Assembly: GCA_964020155.1 (NCBI GenBank)
Contig: OZ026565.1
Location: 3,616,053-3,658,552, forward strand
Direction of reading: 5' to 3'
Length of the DNA: 42,500 bases
Origin: Chondrilla cf. caribensis
Taxonomy: Eukaryota > Porifera > Demospongiae > Chondrillida > Chondrillidae
The notes under the pieces were generated by a model that saw nothing but the letters and a program-made list of their open reading frames with translations, was not told the origin of the DNA and searched no databases. Positions 28,654 to 42,500 of the stretch are shown in pieces (positions within the stretch are counted from its first letter, which is position 1; the number at the start of each line of letters is the position of its first letter). Position numbers and translations under genes: made by a program.

Positions 28654-29900
28654 TGTTATTTCAGTTATCGTCTACTGGATAAAAGTCAAGTAATGTACAT
28701 AATAATAAACAAATCCAGCATGGTATACACAAAAATAACTTTGGGAAGTTTGCATTTAATTTACTAAATAAATGAGTACTACTGTTTTCTTACAGTATGT
28801 AGTGACCCAAATCCAAGCTTGTACACATGCATGAGAGGACATAAATTGAGACTCAGATCACTCACAGACCAATGTAGTACATTACATGTAAGCACCAAAA
28901 TGCGGCAATCATAAAATTGCTCAAGTACCTTGTTCAGCAAATACTACCTATCAGAGACTATACTGGCAGTTGTGTAGGCCTGGCCTGAATTTGGTCATTT
29001 TGGAACATTGACAGTAATGCACTATAGTATTAGTGTCTGCACGTACACGTGCCCATCTGCTGTATGTATTATGGAGATGTTACACAAATTCGAATCAAAA
29101 TATATCAGACTCTATTTGAGTTTACATTTTAAGATAGCTAATGGTTTGGTGTTACAAACTACACCGCGTTCTACCGGCCTCATGTCAAAGAGGTAGTTCC
29201 TAACAGTACGGGTCTGAAGATTACAACAAACTGAATTCAACTGGTAACAGCCAGACCCCTAGCTGAACAACTCACCTTACAACTAATAAAGTACGTAGCT
29301 CTTGCGTCATAGGATTGTAGATATAAAACGACTGATTTAGATACCATACAAGGTATGTACGAACCGTGTGGTTTGCAAATCAGGCATATTATAGTCGATT
29401 GCATCATACCCTTACCGGGTGTTTACCCTGGGAAACAACCCATGATATCATACTGTCTCGGAAGCATGCTCAATGACCTTAACGATAAGCACGAATGAGT
29501 CCACATGGAATGATTGGGCAGTAATTGCATGTACATGTTCTAGTGTTTACGAGTTCTCTCTACCCCACCTTTCTTCGCACTCCACCTCTAAGATGCCTCT
29601 ACATCGACTCAGGATTCGTCCACTGGGGATCCACACCAGTAATCAATGAAATGACGTTAGACTTCTTTTTCAAGTTCTCTTTCTCTCTCTTAAAAGCAAT
29701 TAAATCACAAGCTACGTTTGATCGATTGTCAATGCCATTGCTTTCTACTATACTTTATTTTACTCGGTATATTTGGCAGCCATTTTAACACGAATTATTA
29801 CGTAATAGCTAACAATATTATTATAAGGTCGAATTAATGTTACAAAAAATAGTACAAAATAATAGTATTGATCCAGCATACCTACAAATACAAGTTATAA
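28654..29900. other. Intergenic region upstream of the kinase-CARD gene
   Basis: Contains the 5' flank of the kinase-CARD gene and the 3' flank of the CARD-PNP gene. Short open stretches (for example 29008-29196 and 29525-29788 on plus) have no recognisable domain or splice context. Confidence 0.6.
29754..29759 (-). terminator. Probable polyadenylation signal of the CARD-PNP gene
   Basis: AATAAA on the minus strand about 145 bp after the TAA at 29901-29903. Motif and position only. Confidence 0.4.
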
Positions 29901-34108
<4,208 letters not shown>

Positions 34109-35073
34109 CTGCAAATAATATATACGTATACAGTATATATATTACATAAACTTCAGGACATACAGACAGTTATCTGGTGTGTGGCTGATAGGTATGCTAT
34201 AGCAATCTCACATTATATAGTTTAATAATTAGCACATGTATATACGTTGATCAATTTTATTTCGACTCCTAATTTAATCTCAAAATGAATGGGGCCAGTC
34301 TAGTTACACTCTGATATGAACTCACTCACATCAGTTGCTCCGAACTAGAGTTCTAGGAAGTCACTGATTGTAGATAATTCAGGTTTTGAGTTGGGTCACG
34401 CACTTTATTGTTACAGTTACTGTAATTGGAAGACATAATTTGAAGTAGAATAAAATAGGTCACAAGTCTATAGACAGTACACTCAGATTTCCAATGTGTT
34501 CTATATATTGTCAATTATTGTCAATAATATTACTACGTATGTTTAACCTTCGCTAATAAATGTCTGAATTTTACGAGTCAGTCGAAAGGTTAAATAACAT
34601 TATCATACCTCATTTCAGACGGCACACCTAATTTCGAACACCTCGATTTTAACGTCGACCATGCACTCGGTCAACAGTGAGCAGACCACAGAATACTGCG
34701 TCTTATCTGGTGCGTATAAGGATTGAGCGCTAGCGTAGCTAGTGAAATTTTATAATATTTACTATTTTCTTGAAACCAGTACGGCAAGTAACTATTTCAT
34801 TCAATTGACAATGTCCGAAATATCAGGTATATACTGTACGAAATTATATAGGCATGCAAGCATAGAACTTGGATCAGTGAATTATAAATAAAAACTACAG
34901 TAACTTAAACCGTAATAACAAACCTAAACTCACAGAAAGTTTCACATCGAAGAGATCTATGGGTTCCATTCAAATGTTAACATGTTATATTCATTTTGTA
35001 ATAACCAATACGTGCACATAGACGACAATATTATATATAAAACTTACATTGAAAGACTCACAGAGAACTATAG
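34109..35073. other. Region upstream of the CARD-PNP exons
   Basis: The exon at 34108 enters in phase 1, so a start exon must lie upstream. An ATG at about 34662 on minus (MVDVKIEVFEIRCAV) ends in TGA without a donor in the right phase, so I could not assign it. Otherwise AT-rich sequence without detectable genes. Confidence 0.5.
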
Positions 35074-36841
35074 TAGGGTTACCAATGAAAAAAATCGATG
35101 ATCATAGAATTAGTTCTAATTTGCATCGTAGGTGCTACATTGCTAGCTGCATTCAGTGGTGTACACCGTTTAATGATACGACGTTCCTTCGTCGAATTAT
35201 TCACAATAAACTACCACTATCGCCTTTTCGACGGCCATATTTTTAAAGCACACTTCAACGAAAGGATGAATAAGTCTGAAACTCTGCGCATAAGAAGAGC
35301 ATCATAGTGGCTACATAACTTGGAGGTAATCGTTCGAGAGGATTGAGATCATATGAAATAGTGGCTTAATATTCCGACCGCAATCGACGGAAGACCACAC
35401 AATTGTTAACATAGCATCGCAATGGAAGTACACGCGACATTGCTCCTAAGTGTGCAAGATAGGGCATCGATGGTCTACTTGGAGGCAGAGCATGACAAAC
35501 CTGCAAGGTCTCTAACCATGTGAACGGACGACATTTATTGAAAAAGACATGTAGATTAAGGGAACAAGAACGGGAAGGATAAACCTCGCCTACCTTCGAA
35601 ATGTTTGAGATGGAAAAGTTGTTGTCAGTTATTAATTCAAGAATTTAAACTGATACTACAATCAACGCCAATCATTTTGGGGTGGAATGGCAGACATTTT
35701 AGATTACGTAGTCGGTCAACACGTCATTTGATTTTGCGCTAAATTTAAACCGGTAAACTTGGATAGCTATAGAATTCCGACAAAAGGTACGCTCGTCTTT
35801 ATTCTATAATATATCTAAACCGACGATTATCCAGTGTGTAGTGTTAACAATGCGAGCATTAAATTAAATGTACAGATAATACCATGATTGACATCTCTGC
35901 CTGGAAAGCAGCCATTGGTTCCTGGTATTTCGTGCATTCAGTAAAGCACAGTTGTTTTCGCAACTATCAAAGCTCAGTTCTGGAATACAGTTTGGTGCTT
36001 GTCTGCATTTAGAGTCTGCTGCTGATTGGGGGAATAGAGAGTAATCCCGGCCCTGTTTTACGTAGTATATGTTATCATTCTATTATATTATCATCATTAT
36101 GGTAGTTACCTTGACTCATACAAGTCCTCATACGCATTGCTTGGCTAAAATCCCATCTGTGCATACTGGATTGTGAAATAACATGACGAATTCAAAATGG
36201 CTGGCGTAAACTTCCGCAAGTTAATCGTTCGTTTGCCTTCGCATTTAATCATCACTTGTGGAGGTTCAGTTCTTATCGAGTCTTATTCCAACCCTAAGCT
36301 TTACAGGTATGTGGAGTGTATTTAAGACCCAGGTTGTCCTCTATCTTGCGATCTACGGAAATTTCCCATATTTTTTCAATAAATGTCGTCCGTTCACATG
36401 GTTAGAGACCTTGCAGGTTTGTCATGCTCTGCCTCCAAGTAGACCATCGATGCCCTATCTTGCACACTTAGGAGCAATGTCGCGTGTACTTCCATTGCGA
36501 TGCTGTATTAACAATTGTGTGGTCTTCCGTCGATTGCGGTCGGAATATTAAGCCACTATTTCATATAATCTCAATCCTTTCGGACGATTAACTCAAGGTT
36601 ATGTAGCCACTATGATGCTCTTCTTATGTGCAGAGTTTCAGACTTATTCATCCTTTCGTTGAAGTGTGCTTTAAAAATATGGCCGTCGAAAAGGCGATAG
36701 TGGTAGTTTATTGTGAATAATTCGACGAAGGAACGTCGTATCATTAAACGGTGTACACCACTGAATGCAGCTAGCAATGTAGCACCTACGATGCAAATTA
36801 GAACTAATTCTATGATCATCGATTTTTTCATTGGTAACCCT
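35074..36841. mobile_element. 1.77-kb palindromic DNA transposon with ~470-bp inverted arms
   Basis: Left arm 35074-35545 and right arm 36371-36841 are near-identical inverted copies; differences are a few substitutions and small indels. Ends read TAGGGTTACC and its inverse. The flanks AACTATAG (35066-35073) and AACTATAG (36842-36849) form a 7-8-bp target duplication, depending on the end base. The 825-bp spacer has no recognised transposase. Duplication length and long arms suggest a hAT-, P- or Mutator-like non-autonomous or foldback element. A 69-codon open frame with a hydrophobic start (MIIELVLICIVGATLLAAF) occurs in both arms, but this follows from their identity. Confidence 0.85.
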
Positions 36842-37652
36842 AACTATAGGCCACTGATCACAAACAAATTCACTGTTGCATTACGGATAACCACAATCGA
36901 GGGGAATTCGGAGAAAACGCGCCATATTTCATCACGTCACGTCACAGGCAACGCAACCCGAAGACCACGCCCGGATATCATGCAAATTATGGCAATCCGC
37001 AATTGAAGTGCATGCTATAATATTGTTACATAGCATGCATTACTATGTAGGTACGCGTACAGCTTATACGGTTTTTAGCTCTACTTCAGTGAAACAATGC
37101 ATGAGCATAATACAGGTCTCTTCCATGTTGAACTGGTAACTAGACACTTATGGTGTCTTGGAGAGAATCGGGAAGGAATCCGCCATAATCATTATTCAAA
37201 AATATTATTGCACATTAATGATTTTGGAGGATCAACTGGATATCCATTAATATTTGTATAATATTATCTTAATGATACTTGGGAATTGTGGCAGATCAAG
37301 GTCTGCCAGATAAAGGGGAGGCAGATTATGTGCATACGTGCAATGTATAAATTATATAGTGTGTATAATGATTACACTCCATCCACTGCCACAAATTCTT
37401 AACTGCGCATGCCCAGTCAATCACAAGCTTTGTGGCATTACACCTTTAGCAGCAACAGTCTGTTCTTCCTCGGTAACAAAAGACCCAAAACGCTTCTCTG
37501 ACCTCTTTTCAAGGTCCAGTGAGAGTTTATCACCCATATATGAACTTCATTCATATACATTATTATGGTTACAAGGTATAACACATGTACAGTTGTAGTT
37601 TTAAACAAAGGAAATATGGAATCAAAATAAAAAGCAGCCAGTTAACACAGTA
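36842..37652. other. Intergenic region, one possible minus-strand exon
   Basis: At about 37536-37430 on minus an open segment encodes MGDKLSLDLEKRSEKRFGSF and continues to EEEQTVAAKGVMPQSL and TGA. Its only nearby acceptor is weak and enters in phase 2, which does not fit the exons found next to it. It may be an alternative 3' exon of the gene at 37653-41030 or chance. The 36890-36980 part is CpG-rich with ACGTCACGTCAC. Confidence 0.35.
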
Positions 37653-40600
37653 TCAGATGCACGTATATAGTAGGCTTTCCTTCCAATTAGGCAATCGATG
37701 CAATTGGTCTGACCCTTCTTGGGTGAAGACACTGTTGTTCTGGGTATCCACGAATAAGCTTATAACTCTAAGACAAAACCAAACAACATATTTCATACGC
37801 TATGCACATATCAGACGTCATAACACCACATGGATATGTATGGTGGGACTGTGTGCTGTAGATGTGTGCACGGTAGAAATGTGTGGGGTAGAACTGTGTA
37901 CAGTAGAACTGTGTATGGTAGAACTGTGAATGATAGACTGTGTAGGGTAGAACTGTGTAGGGTAAAACTGTGCATGGTAGAAATGTGTACGGTAGAACTG
38001 TGTACGGTAGAACTGTGTGCGGTAGAACTGTGTACGGTAGAACTGTGTACGGTAGAACTGTGTGCGGTAGAACTGTGTATGGTAGAACTGTGTACGGTAG
38101 AACTGTGAATGGTAGACTGTGTACGGTAAAACTGTGCATGGTAGAAATGTGTGTGGTAGAAATGTGTGCGGTAGAACTGTGTACAGTAGAACTGTGTATG
38201 GTAGAACTGTGTATGGTAGAACTGTGTATGGTAGAACTGTGTATGGTAGAACTGTGTACGGTAGAACTGTGTACGGTAGAACTGTGTACAGTAGAACTGT
38301 GTATGGTAGAACTGTGTATGGTAGAACTGTGTACGGTAGAACTGTGTACGGTAGAACTGTGTACGGTAGAACTGTGTACGGTAGAACTGTGTACGGTAGA
38401 ACTGTGTACGGTAGAACTGTGTACGGTAGAACTGTGCATGGTAGAACTGTGTACGATAGACTGTGTACGGTAAAACTGTGCATGGTAGAAATGTGTGCGG
38501 TAGAACTGTGTATGGTAGAACTGTGTACAGTAGACTGTGTACGGTAAAACTGTGTATGGTAGAACTGTGTACGGTAGAACTGTGTACGGTAGAACTGTGT
38601 ACGGTAGAACTGTGTATGGTAGAACTGTGTACGGTAGAACTGTGTATGGTAGAACTGTGTACGGTAGAACTGTGTACGGTAGAACTGTGTACAGTAGAAC
38701 TGTGTATGGTAGAGCTGTGTGCGGTAGAACTGTGTACAGTAGAACTGTGTATGGTAGAACTGTGTACGGTAGAACTGTGTACGGTAGAACTGTGTACGGT
38801 AGAACTGTGTATGGTAGAACTGTGTACGGTAGAACTGTGTATGGTAGAACTGTGTGTGGTAGAACTGTGTACGGTAGAACTGTGTACGGTAGATCTGTGT
38901 ACAGTAGAACTGTGTACAGTAGAACTGTGTATGGTAGAACTGTGTATGGTAGAACTATGTATGGTAGAACTGTGTACAGTAAAACCATGTGCAGTAGAGA
39001 AAACACATAATAAACTCACATCGTCAAATGGTTCAATGGTTGCTTTGTCCAAATTACAGACAAAGTACTCGAATACAATCAGGTGTGTGATATCGAACAC
39101 CTTATTCAGCTCTGCCAAGTGAGGAAGTACTTTGGGAGCCAGCAACGCAGCATCTTCTTTGAGGATGGAGAAGAACAGGACGATGCACCCTTCTTCAAAG
39201 CCTTCAAAAATGGTCTCTTCAAGCTGGAGATACTTTGCGAAGTATTCCTTCAGGTGGAGGACAAGTGCAAGTAGTACTTGCTCCTTGGATACAACCACAG
39301 CCATGTGGGTGTGGTCTGCACGTAGTGGGAGGGTTACTCGCCTTTTTTTATATGATAGCAATGTGCTTATCATATGCTGCGATAGCTTGGATTCATAACT
39401 ATCGAGTGCTGTTTTCAGGGCTTCATCTGCTAGAACCTGTACTGCGTGATGAACCAGGACAACTTCATAAGGAGATGACTTGTCCGCGATGAAGTCACAA
39501 AGCCCTTTAGCCGTTTCTGGGATAGATGGCGGTGGTGCTGGTCTTACACCATGGATATACCTTCGATACTTCACACACAAAATCCCATTGAGCCTCATTA
39601 TCATCTGACCGTCTACTGCTGACAAAGCTGCATAAAGCTGTCCCATAATAGCATCGAATTCATCTTCCAGCTCAGGAATAGAAGGTAGACAAAGACTACC
39701 TTCACCATTTCTGTACTTGTCCACAATTCCTTTTATTTTATCTGATCTCTTATCGGAGGTATATTGAATAACTGGTGTAGAAGACACAGCACCTGGGAAA
39801 TTATAAAAATGAGGTGTCCATAATGTAATGATAGACAAATTGATATGGTGAATTATGAAGAGCTCTGTTTGGGTATTTGCACCACATAGGACATACAATG
39901 TTTCCAATATGTGAGAGAATGGGTGCATACACCTACAGAGGAAACAGTCTGACAAGTGCGATGAAGAAAGGCTGATCTAATTGTACATGTACTTTGGTGC
40001 AAACATAGTTACCAATGCCTCTGCAATGTGAATAGGACAGTGCTAACTGTAGTCGTGGGAAATTTTGCAGTAGTTTTGTAGTTTATGTATGCATGTCAGG
40101 AGGAGTTTTATCTGAAGTTGCAAAAACACTATTAGTAACACACCCACACCCACACCCACCCGCACCCACACCCACACCCACACACACACACACACACACA
40201 CCTGTATCCAATACATACATGTACAAAGATGAAATCACAATAGCTTTTACATACATACTGCATTCAGAAACCCTTTTTGGACTACATGTACTTCCCATAG
40301 TAAACTTCATGACGTCAGGTGGTCAGACCGGCAGTCAATTAGCAGTGGATCAACGGTCGATAAACGGTCAGAGTGCGTACGTACGTACGTATGAAGATGG
40401 CGGAACAAGATGGATAACTTTATAGATTTTCACAATAGAGAACTGATTTCTCTCGACAGGATTTAAGACATTGTTAGCAATTACCCACAAACTGAATATT
40501 TTCCCAATCGGGCAATTTTCAAAGCATTATTGTGAGACCTGGACTACGTATCGCAAGGAGGTTGGGCACTAGATCCTCATCCAAAAGAACCGATGCTACG

Positions 40601-41030
40601 TATCATGAAAAAGATAGACACGTGAATGGAGAAGAATGATGAAACAACTTTGGAAAAACTGACGCTGCAGTCACAAAAGGAATCAACATGGCCGTTTCTA
40701 TTTAACATCCTCGATCGTCATAGAATTACGTACCGTGATGGATAATATAGCGGACGGTCACTGACCAACACCCAGACGGACAATGATTGACACCCATATG
40801 ATCATCGATCAACACCCGTACGTAGAATGATCGACACCCGTATGGTCATCTGACAACTTCCGGTCTGACCACCTGACGTCATGAAGTTTACTATGGGAAG
40901 TACCGTACATACGTACATGTGAGGTTTAGTTTAAAACACAAACTGTGTACACTTACCATAAATATCCAATTCATCTTCTTCTTTGGAGGTCTTATGATCA
41001 ATTGATGTGGAAGGTGCAGGTCTTTTTCTG
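37653..41030 (-). CDS. Protein with unrecognised helical module (3 exons seen, partial)
   Basis: Exons on minus: 41030-40957 (RKRPAPSTSIDHKTSKEEDE...), 39792-39020 (257 codons) and probably 37739-37653 (NNSVFTQEGSDQLHRLPNWK... TGA). Phases match at both junctions (1, then 0). The big exon has an acidic helical start (IPELEDEFDAIMGQLYAALS), a central helical pair and a globular end (EGFEEGCIVLFFSILKEDAA). I do not recognise a named family; it recalls uncharacterised N-terminal modules of sponge and cnidarian signalling proteins. The first exon resembles the basic Ser/Pro exon of the CARD-PNP gene (TRKRPPSSSS). The upstream part is missing. The intron between the last two exons contains the 15-bp minisatellite. 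An open frame reads from the big exon through it, but a GTGAGT donor at 39019 makes it intronic. Confidence 0.55.
37850..38998. repeat. 15-bp minisatellite (GTAGAACTGTGTACG)
   Basis: About 77 copies of a 15-bp unit with GTACG, GTATG, GTACA and GTGCG variants. Shortened units (GTAGACTGTGTACGG) and a GTAAAACTGTGCATGG block recur near 37940, 38115, 38455 and 38530, giving a higher-order pattern. All three minus frames are open (Val-His-Ser-Ser-Thr, Tyr-Thr-Val-Leu-Pro, Arg-Thr-Gln-Phe-Tyr units). Confidence 0.95.
40139..40202. repeat. (CCCACA)n and (CA)n
   Basis: CACCCACACCCACCCGCA units followed by a CA run, within a 1.16-kb intron (39793-40956) of the helical-module gene. Confidence 0.88.
40291..40900. 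mobile_element. 610-bp MITE with perfect 41-bp inverted ends and TA duplication
   Basis: Ends begin CTTCCCATAGTAAACTTC and are identical for 41 bp in inverted orientation; TA flanks at 40289-40290 and 40901-40902. The interior has imperfect tandem GATCGACACCCGTATGGTCA units near the right end. No coding content. It sits in the same intron of the helical-module gene. Perfect ends suggest recent movement. Confidence 0.88.
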
Positions 41031-41673
41031 CTAACTACATTGCATCGGAAGAAGGGAATTACTGGCTAAACAAACAGATCACAATCAATTTGAAATTAAT
41101 TGGACAAGGAATGGGTCTACATGGAGAAGACTACCTTAAGTTTGAAGTACAGTCAACTCACAAACACACACTACATTGTGAACATAGGTACACATGTGTG
41201 TACACATACATAAACATGGTTAGATTTTGATAATAAAAGAATGGGTACACCTGTATCTGTTTGTACACAAATCTGTTCTCAGTTTGTTTTCAGGAAACAG
41301 GTACTAATGTTGAGCAATCAGTCTATTTTGATTAGTACATGACAATCAGGCCTAGTGACCAGATACTATGGTTTACATAAATCAGTGACCACTGAGCAGA
41401 GCATTTTTATGAGGAAGCATCCACTTTTAAGATTCATGCAGAAAGCACTATTGTACTTCCAAAAGATTCAAGGTTATGTATGCACATCTAAGTACACTTA
41501 GTCTATTGGTTGCACATCTTAATTCCAATATTAGTTGCATAATGCACCAATGTAAAGCATAGACTGGGTTGTTTTGGCGTTGACATGGCTGATGAGAAAC
41601 TATGGCAATATTTTAAGGACAGGTGAACCAATTCAAGGAAGATAATAATACACAATATTGTCCTTAATGAATA
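41031..41673. other. Upstream or intronic sequence without recognised genes
   Basis: No exon with convincing splice sites was found in this stretch. The gene at 37653-41030 must have earlier exons here or beyond the window. Confidence 0.5.
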
Positions 41674-42400
41674 CCGTATAAGGGGAAATTTTCGCGTTAA
41701 GTAATTTTCGCGAACAATGTCCAAACCAAGTTTTCTCAATTTTATTTTCGTGAATGCCAAATATTGGCGAGTTATAAATTTTCATAAACTACTTCAACCT
41801 ATCTCAACTGTTCATTGATATTTTGCTACCAAGGCAAGTATCCAGAAGAACTAAGACGAACGACAATCCCTTCATTTTCGATAGACAGTTGCGTGCGTTG
41901 CTACCATGTCTACAAGGCTACTTGGTCAGCGTCAGTTGGAGGCCTAGGAATTCCGTTTTGCGAGTGAGAAGAGAGGAACATGGGAGATCCCTTTGCTGTG
42001 TCCATCGTTAGAAAAGGTGGGATTGATGGCCACGTTCCGAGGAAACTATCTTGCGTATGTTCTATCTACAGCTACTTGCGCTGTTGAGGGACAATTTCGT
42101 GTATCGTAGCTGGGACGAAAAGATACTCAAGTGAATTACCCCAAGGAGGGTAAGAAATGCCTTGCAAGTACCACTTCACAGATCCTAATGGTGTCGATTT
42201 ATTCAAGAAAACCAAGCGACGCTTGGAGGAAATATGATGCTCAGTGACTTTGTCTGCGCATGATGAAGAACGGGATCAAACTTGTCGGAAACTTTAAAGT
42301 AACCAGTGATCATTTTTACGCATTATGTAATTTTCACGAAAGGCAGCTCATTTGCAAAATTTGTGAAAATTTTGTAACGCGAAAATTTCTCCGCATATGG
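41674..42400. mobile_element. 727-bp MITE with TTTTCGCG-rich ends
   Basis: Left end CCGTATAAGGGGAAATTTTC and right end, inverted, CCATATGCGGAGAAATTTTC, both continuing GCGTTA; TA on both sides (41672-41673 and 42401-42402). Sub-terminal TTTTCGCG/TTTTCACG motifs repeat. Open frames inside are short and unrecognised. The last 100 bases of the window hold nothing further. Confidence 0.75.
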
Positions 42401-42500
42401 TAAAATTCTTATTTACTGTACACAATATTTATGTCAAATTTCTTCTTAGAGCTTTATTTACTATTACTGTCATAACACAAAATTGCTCGAACACAAGCAC

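Noticed and set aside
34612..34662. First exon of the CARD-PNP gene
   Set aside because: MVDVKIEVFEIRCAV ends in TGA, and no donor in it gives the phase 1 needed by the exon at 34108.
35098..36831. Small membrane protein encoded twice in the palindrome
   Set aside because: The two copies agree because the arms of the transposon are inverted duplicates; there is no independent sign of coding selection.
37811..39955. 714-codon open frame through the 15-bp minisatellite
   Set aside because: The real exon ends at 39020 with a GTGAGT donor, and the rest is repeat whose 15-bp period keeps all minus frames open. Both ends of the frame are better explained by introns.

Overview
The window looks like nuclear DNA of an early-branching animal, most likely a sponge. 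The genes are split by short GT-AG introns. The families are animal ones: SLC26 anion transporter, NBR1 autophagy receptor, RIP-like kinases with CARD and Death domains. The non-coding DNA is crowded with (CA/GT)n microsatellites, minisatellites, satellites and small DNA transposons. The taxon is inferred from this content only; no species assignment was possible.

Region 1 (1-19.6 kb) is a rearranged duplication block. Plus-strand exons for the C-terminal cytoplasmic part of an SLC26-like transporter (STAS domain, 1019-4203) follow a 27-bp minisatellite. The same locus recurs inverted at about 17.2-19.46 kb, but that copy has lost two STAS exons between two microsatellites and carries a frameshift. 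Between the arms lie three tandem copies of a roughly 3.4-kb unit. Each unit holds the C-terminal exons of an NBR1-like autophagy receptor (LIR motif, UBA domain), a tRNA-like SINE, and two ankyrin-repeat exons resembling the N-terminus of ANKIB1. The NBR1 copies are decaying in different ways. A 1.07-kb element with THAP-domain remnants interrupts the third unit, and the empty target site is preserved in the other two. A 357-bp satellite with a hairpin fills the gap before the inverted arm.

Region 2 (20.7-34.1 kb) holds three minus-strand genes that look like one innate-immune/cell-death neighbourhood: a kinase-CARD-Death protein, a kinase-CARD protein, and a CARD-like protein ending in a purine-nucleoside-phosphorylase (PNP/MTAN-type) domain with a zinc-finger-like N-terminal exon. 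The two kinases share an almost identical activation segment at DNA level. The kinases resemble RIPK-type adaptors. PNP domains joined to signalling domains are known as immune effectors in bacteria, fungi and some animals, so an ATP- or nucleoside-depleting death pathway is a reasonable but untested hypothesis.

Region 3 (34.1-42.5 kb) contains a 1.77-kb palindromic transposon with 7-8-bp target duplications and a fourth minus-strand gene with an unrecognised helical module. A 15-bp minisatellite of about 1.15 kb lies in an intron of that gene. Two MITEs with TA target duplications also lie here, one in a second intron of the same gene and one near the window end.
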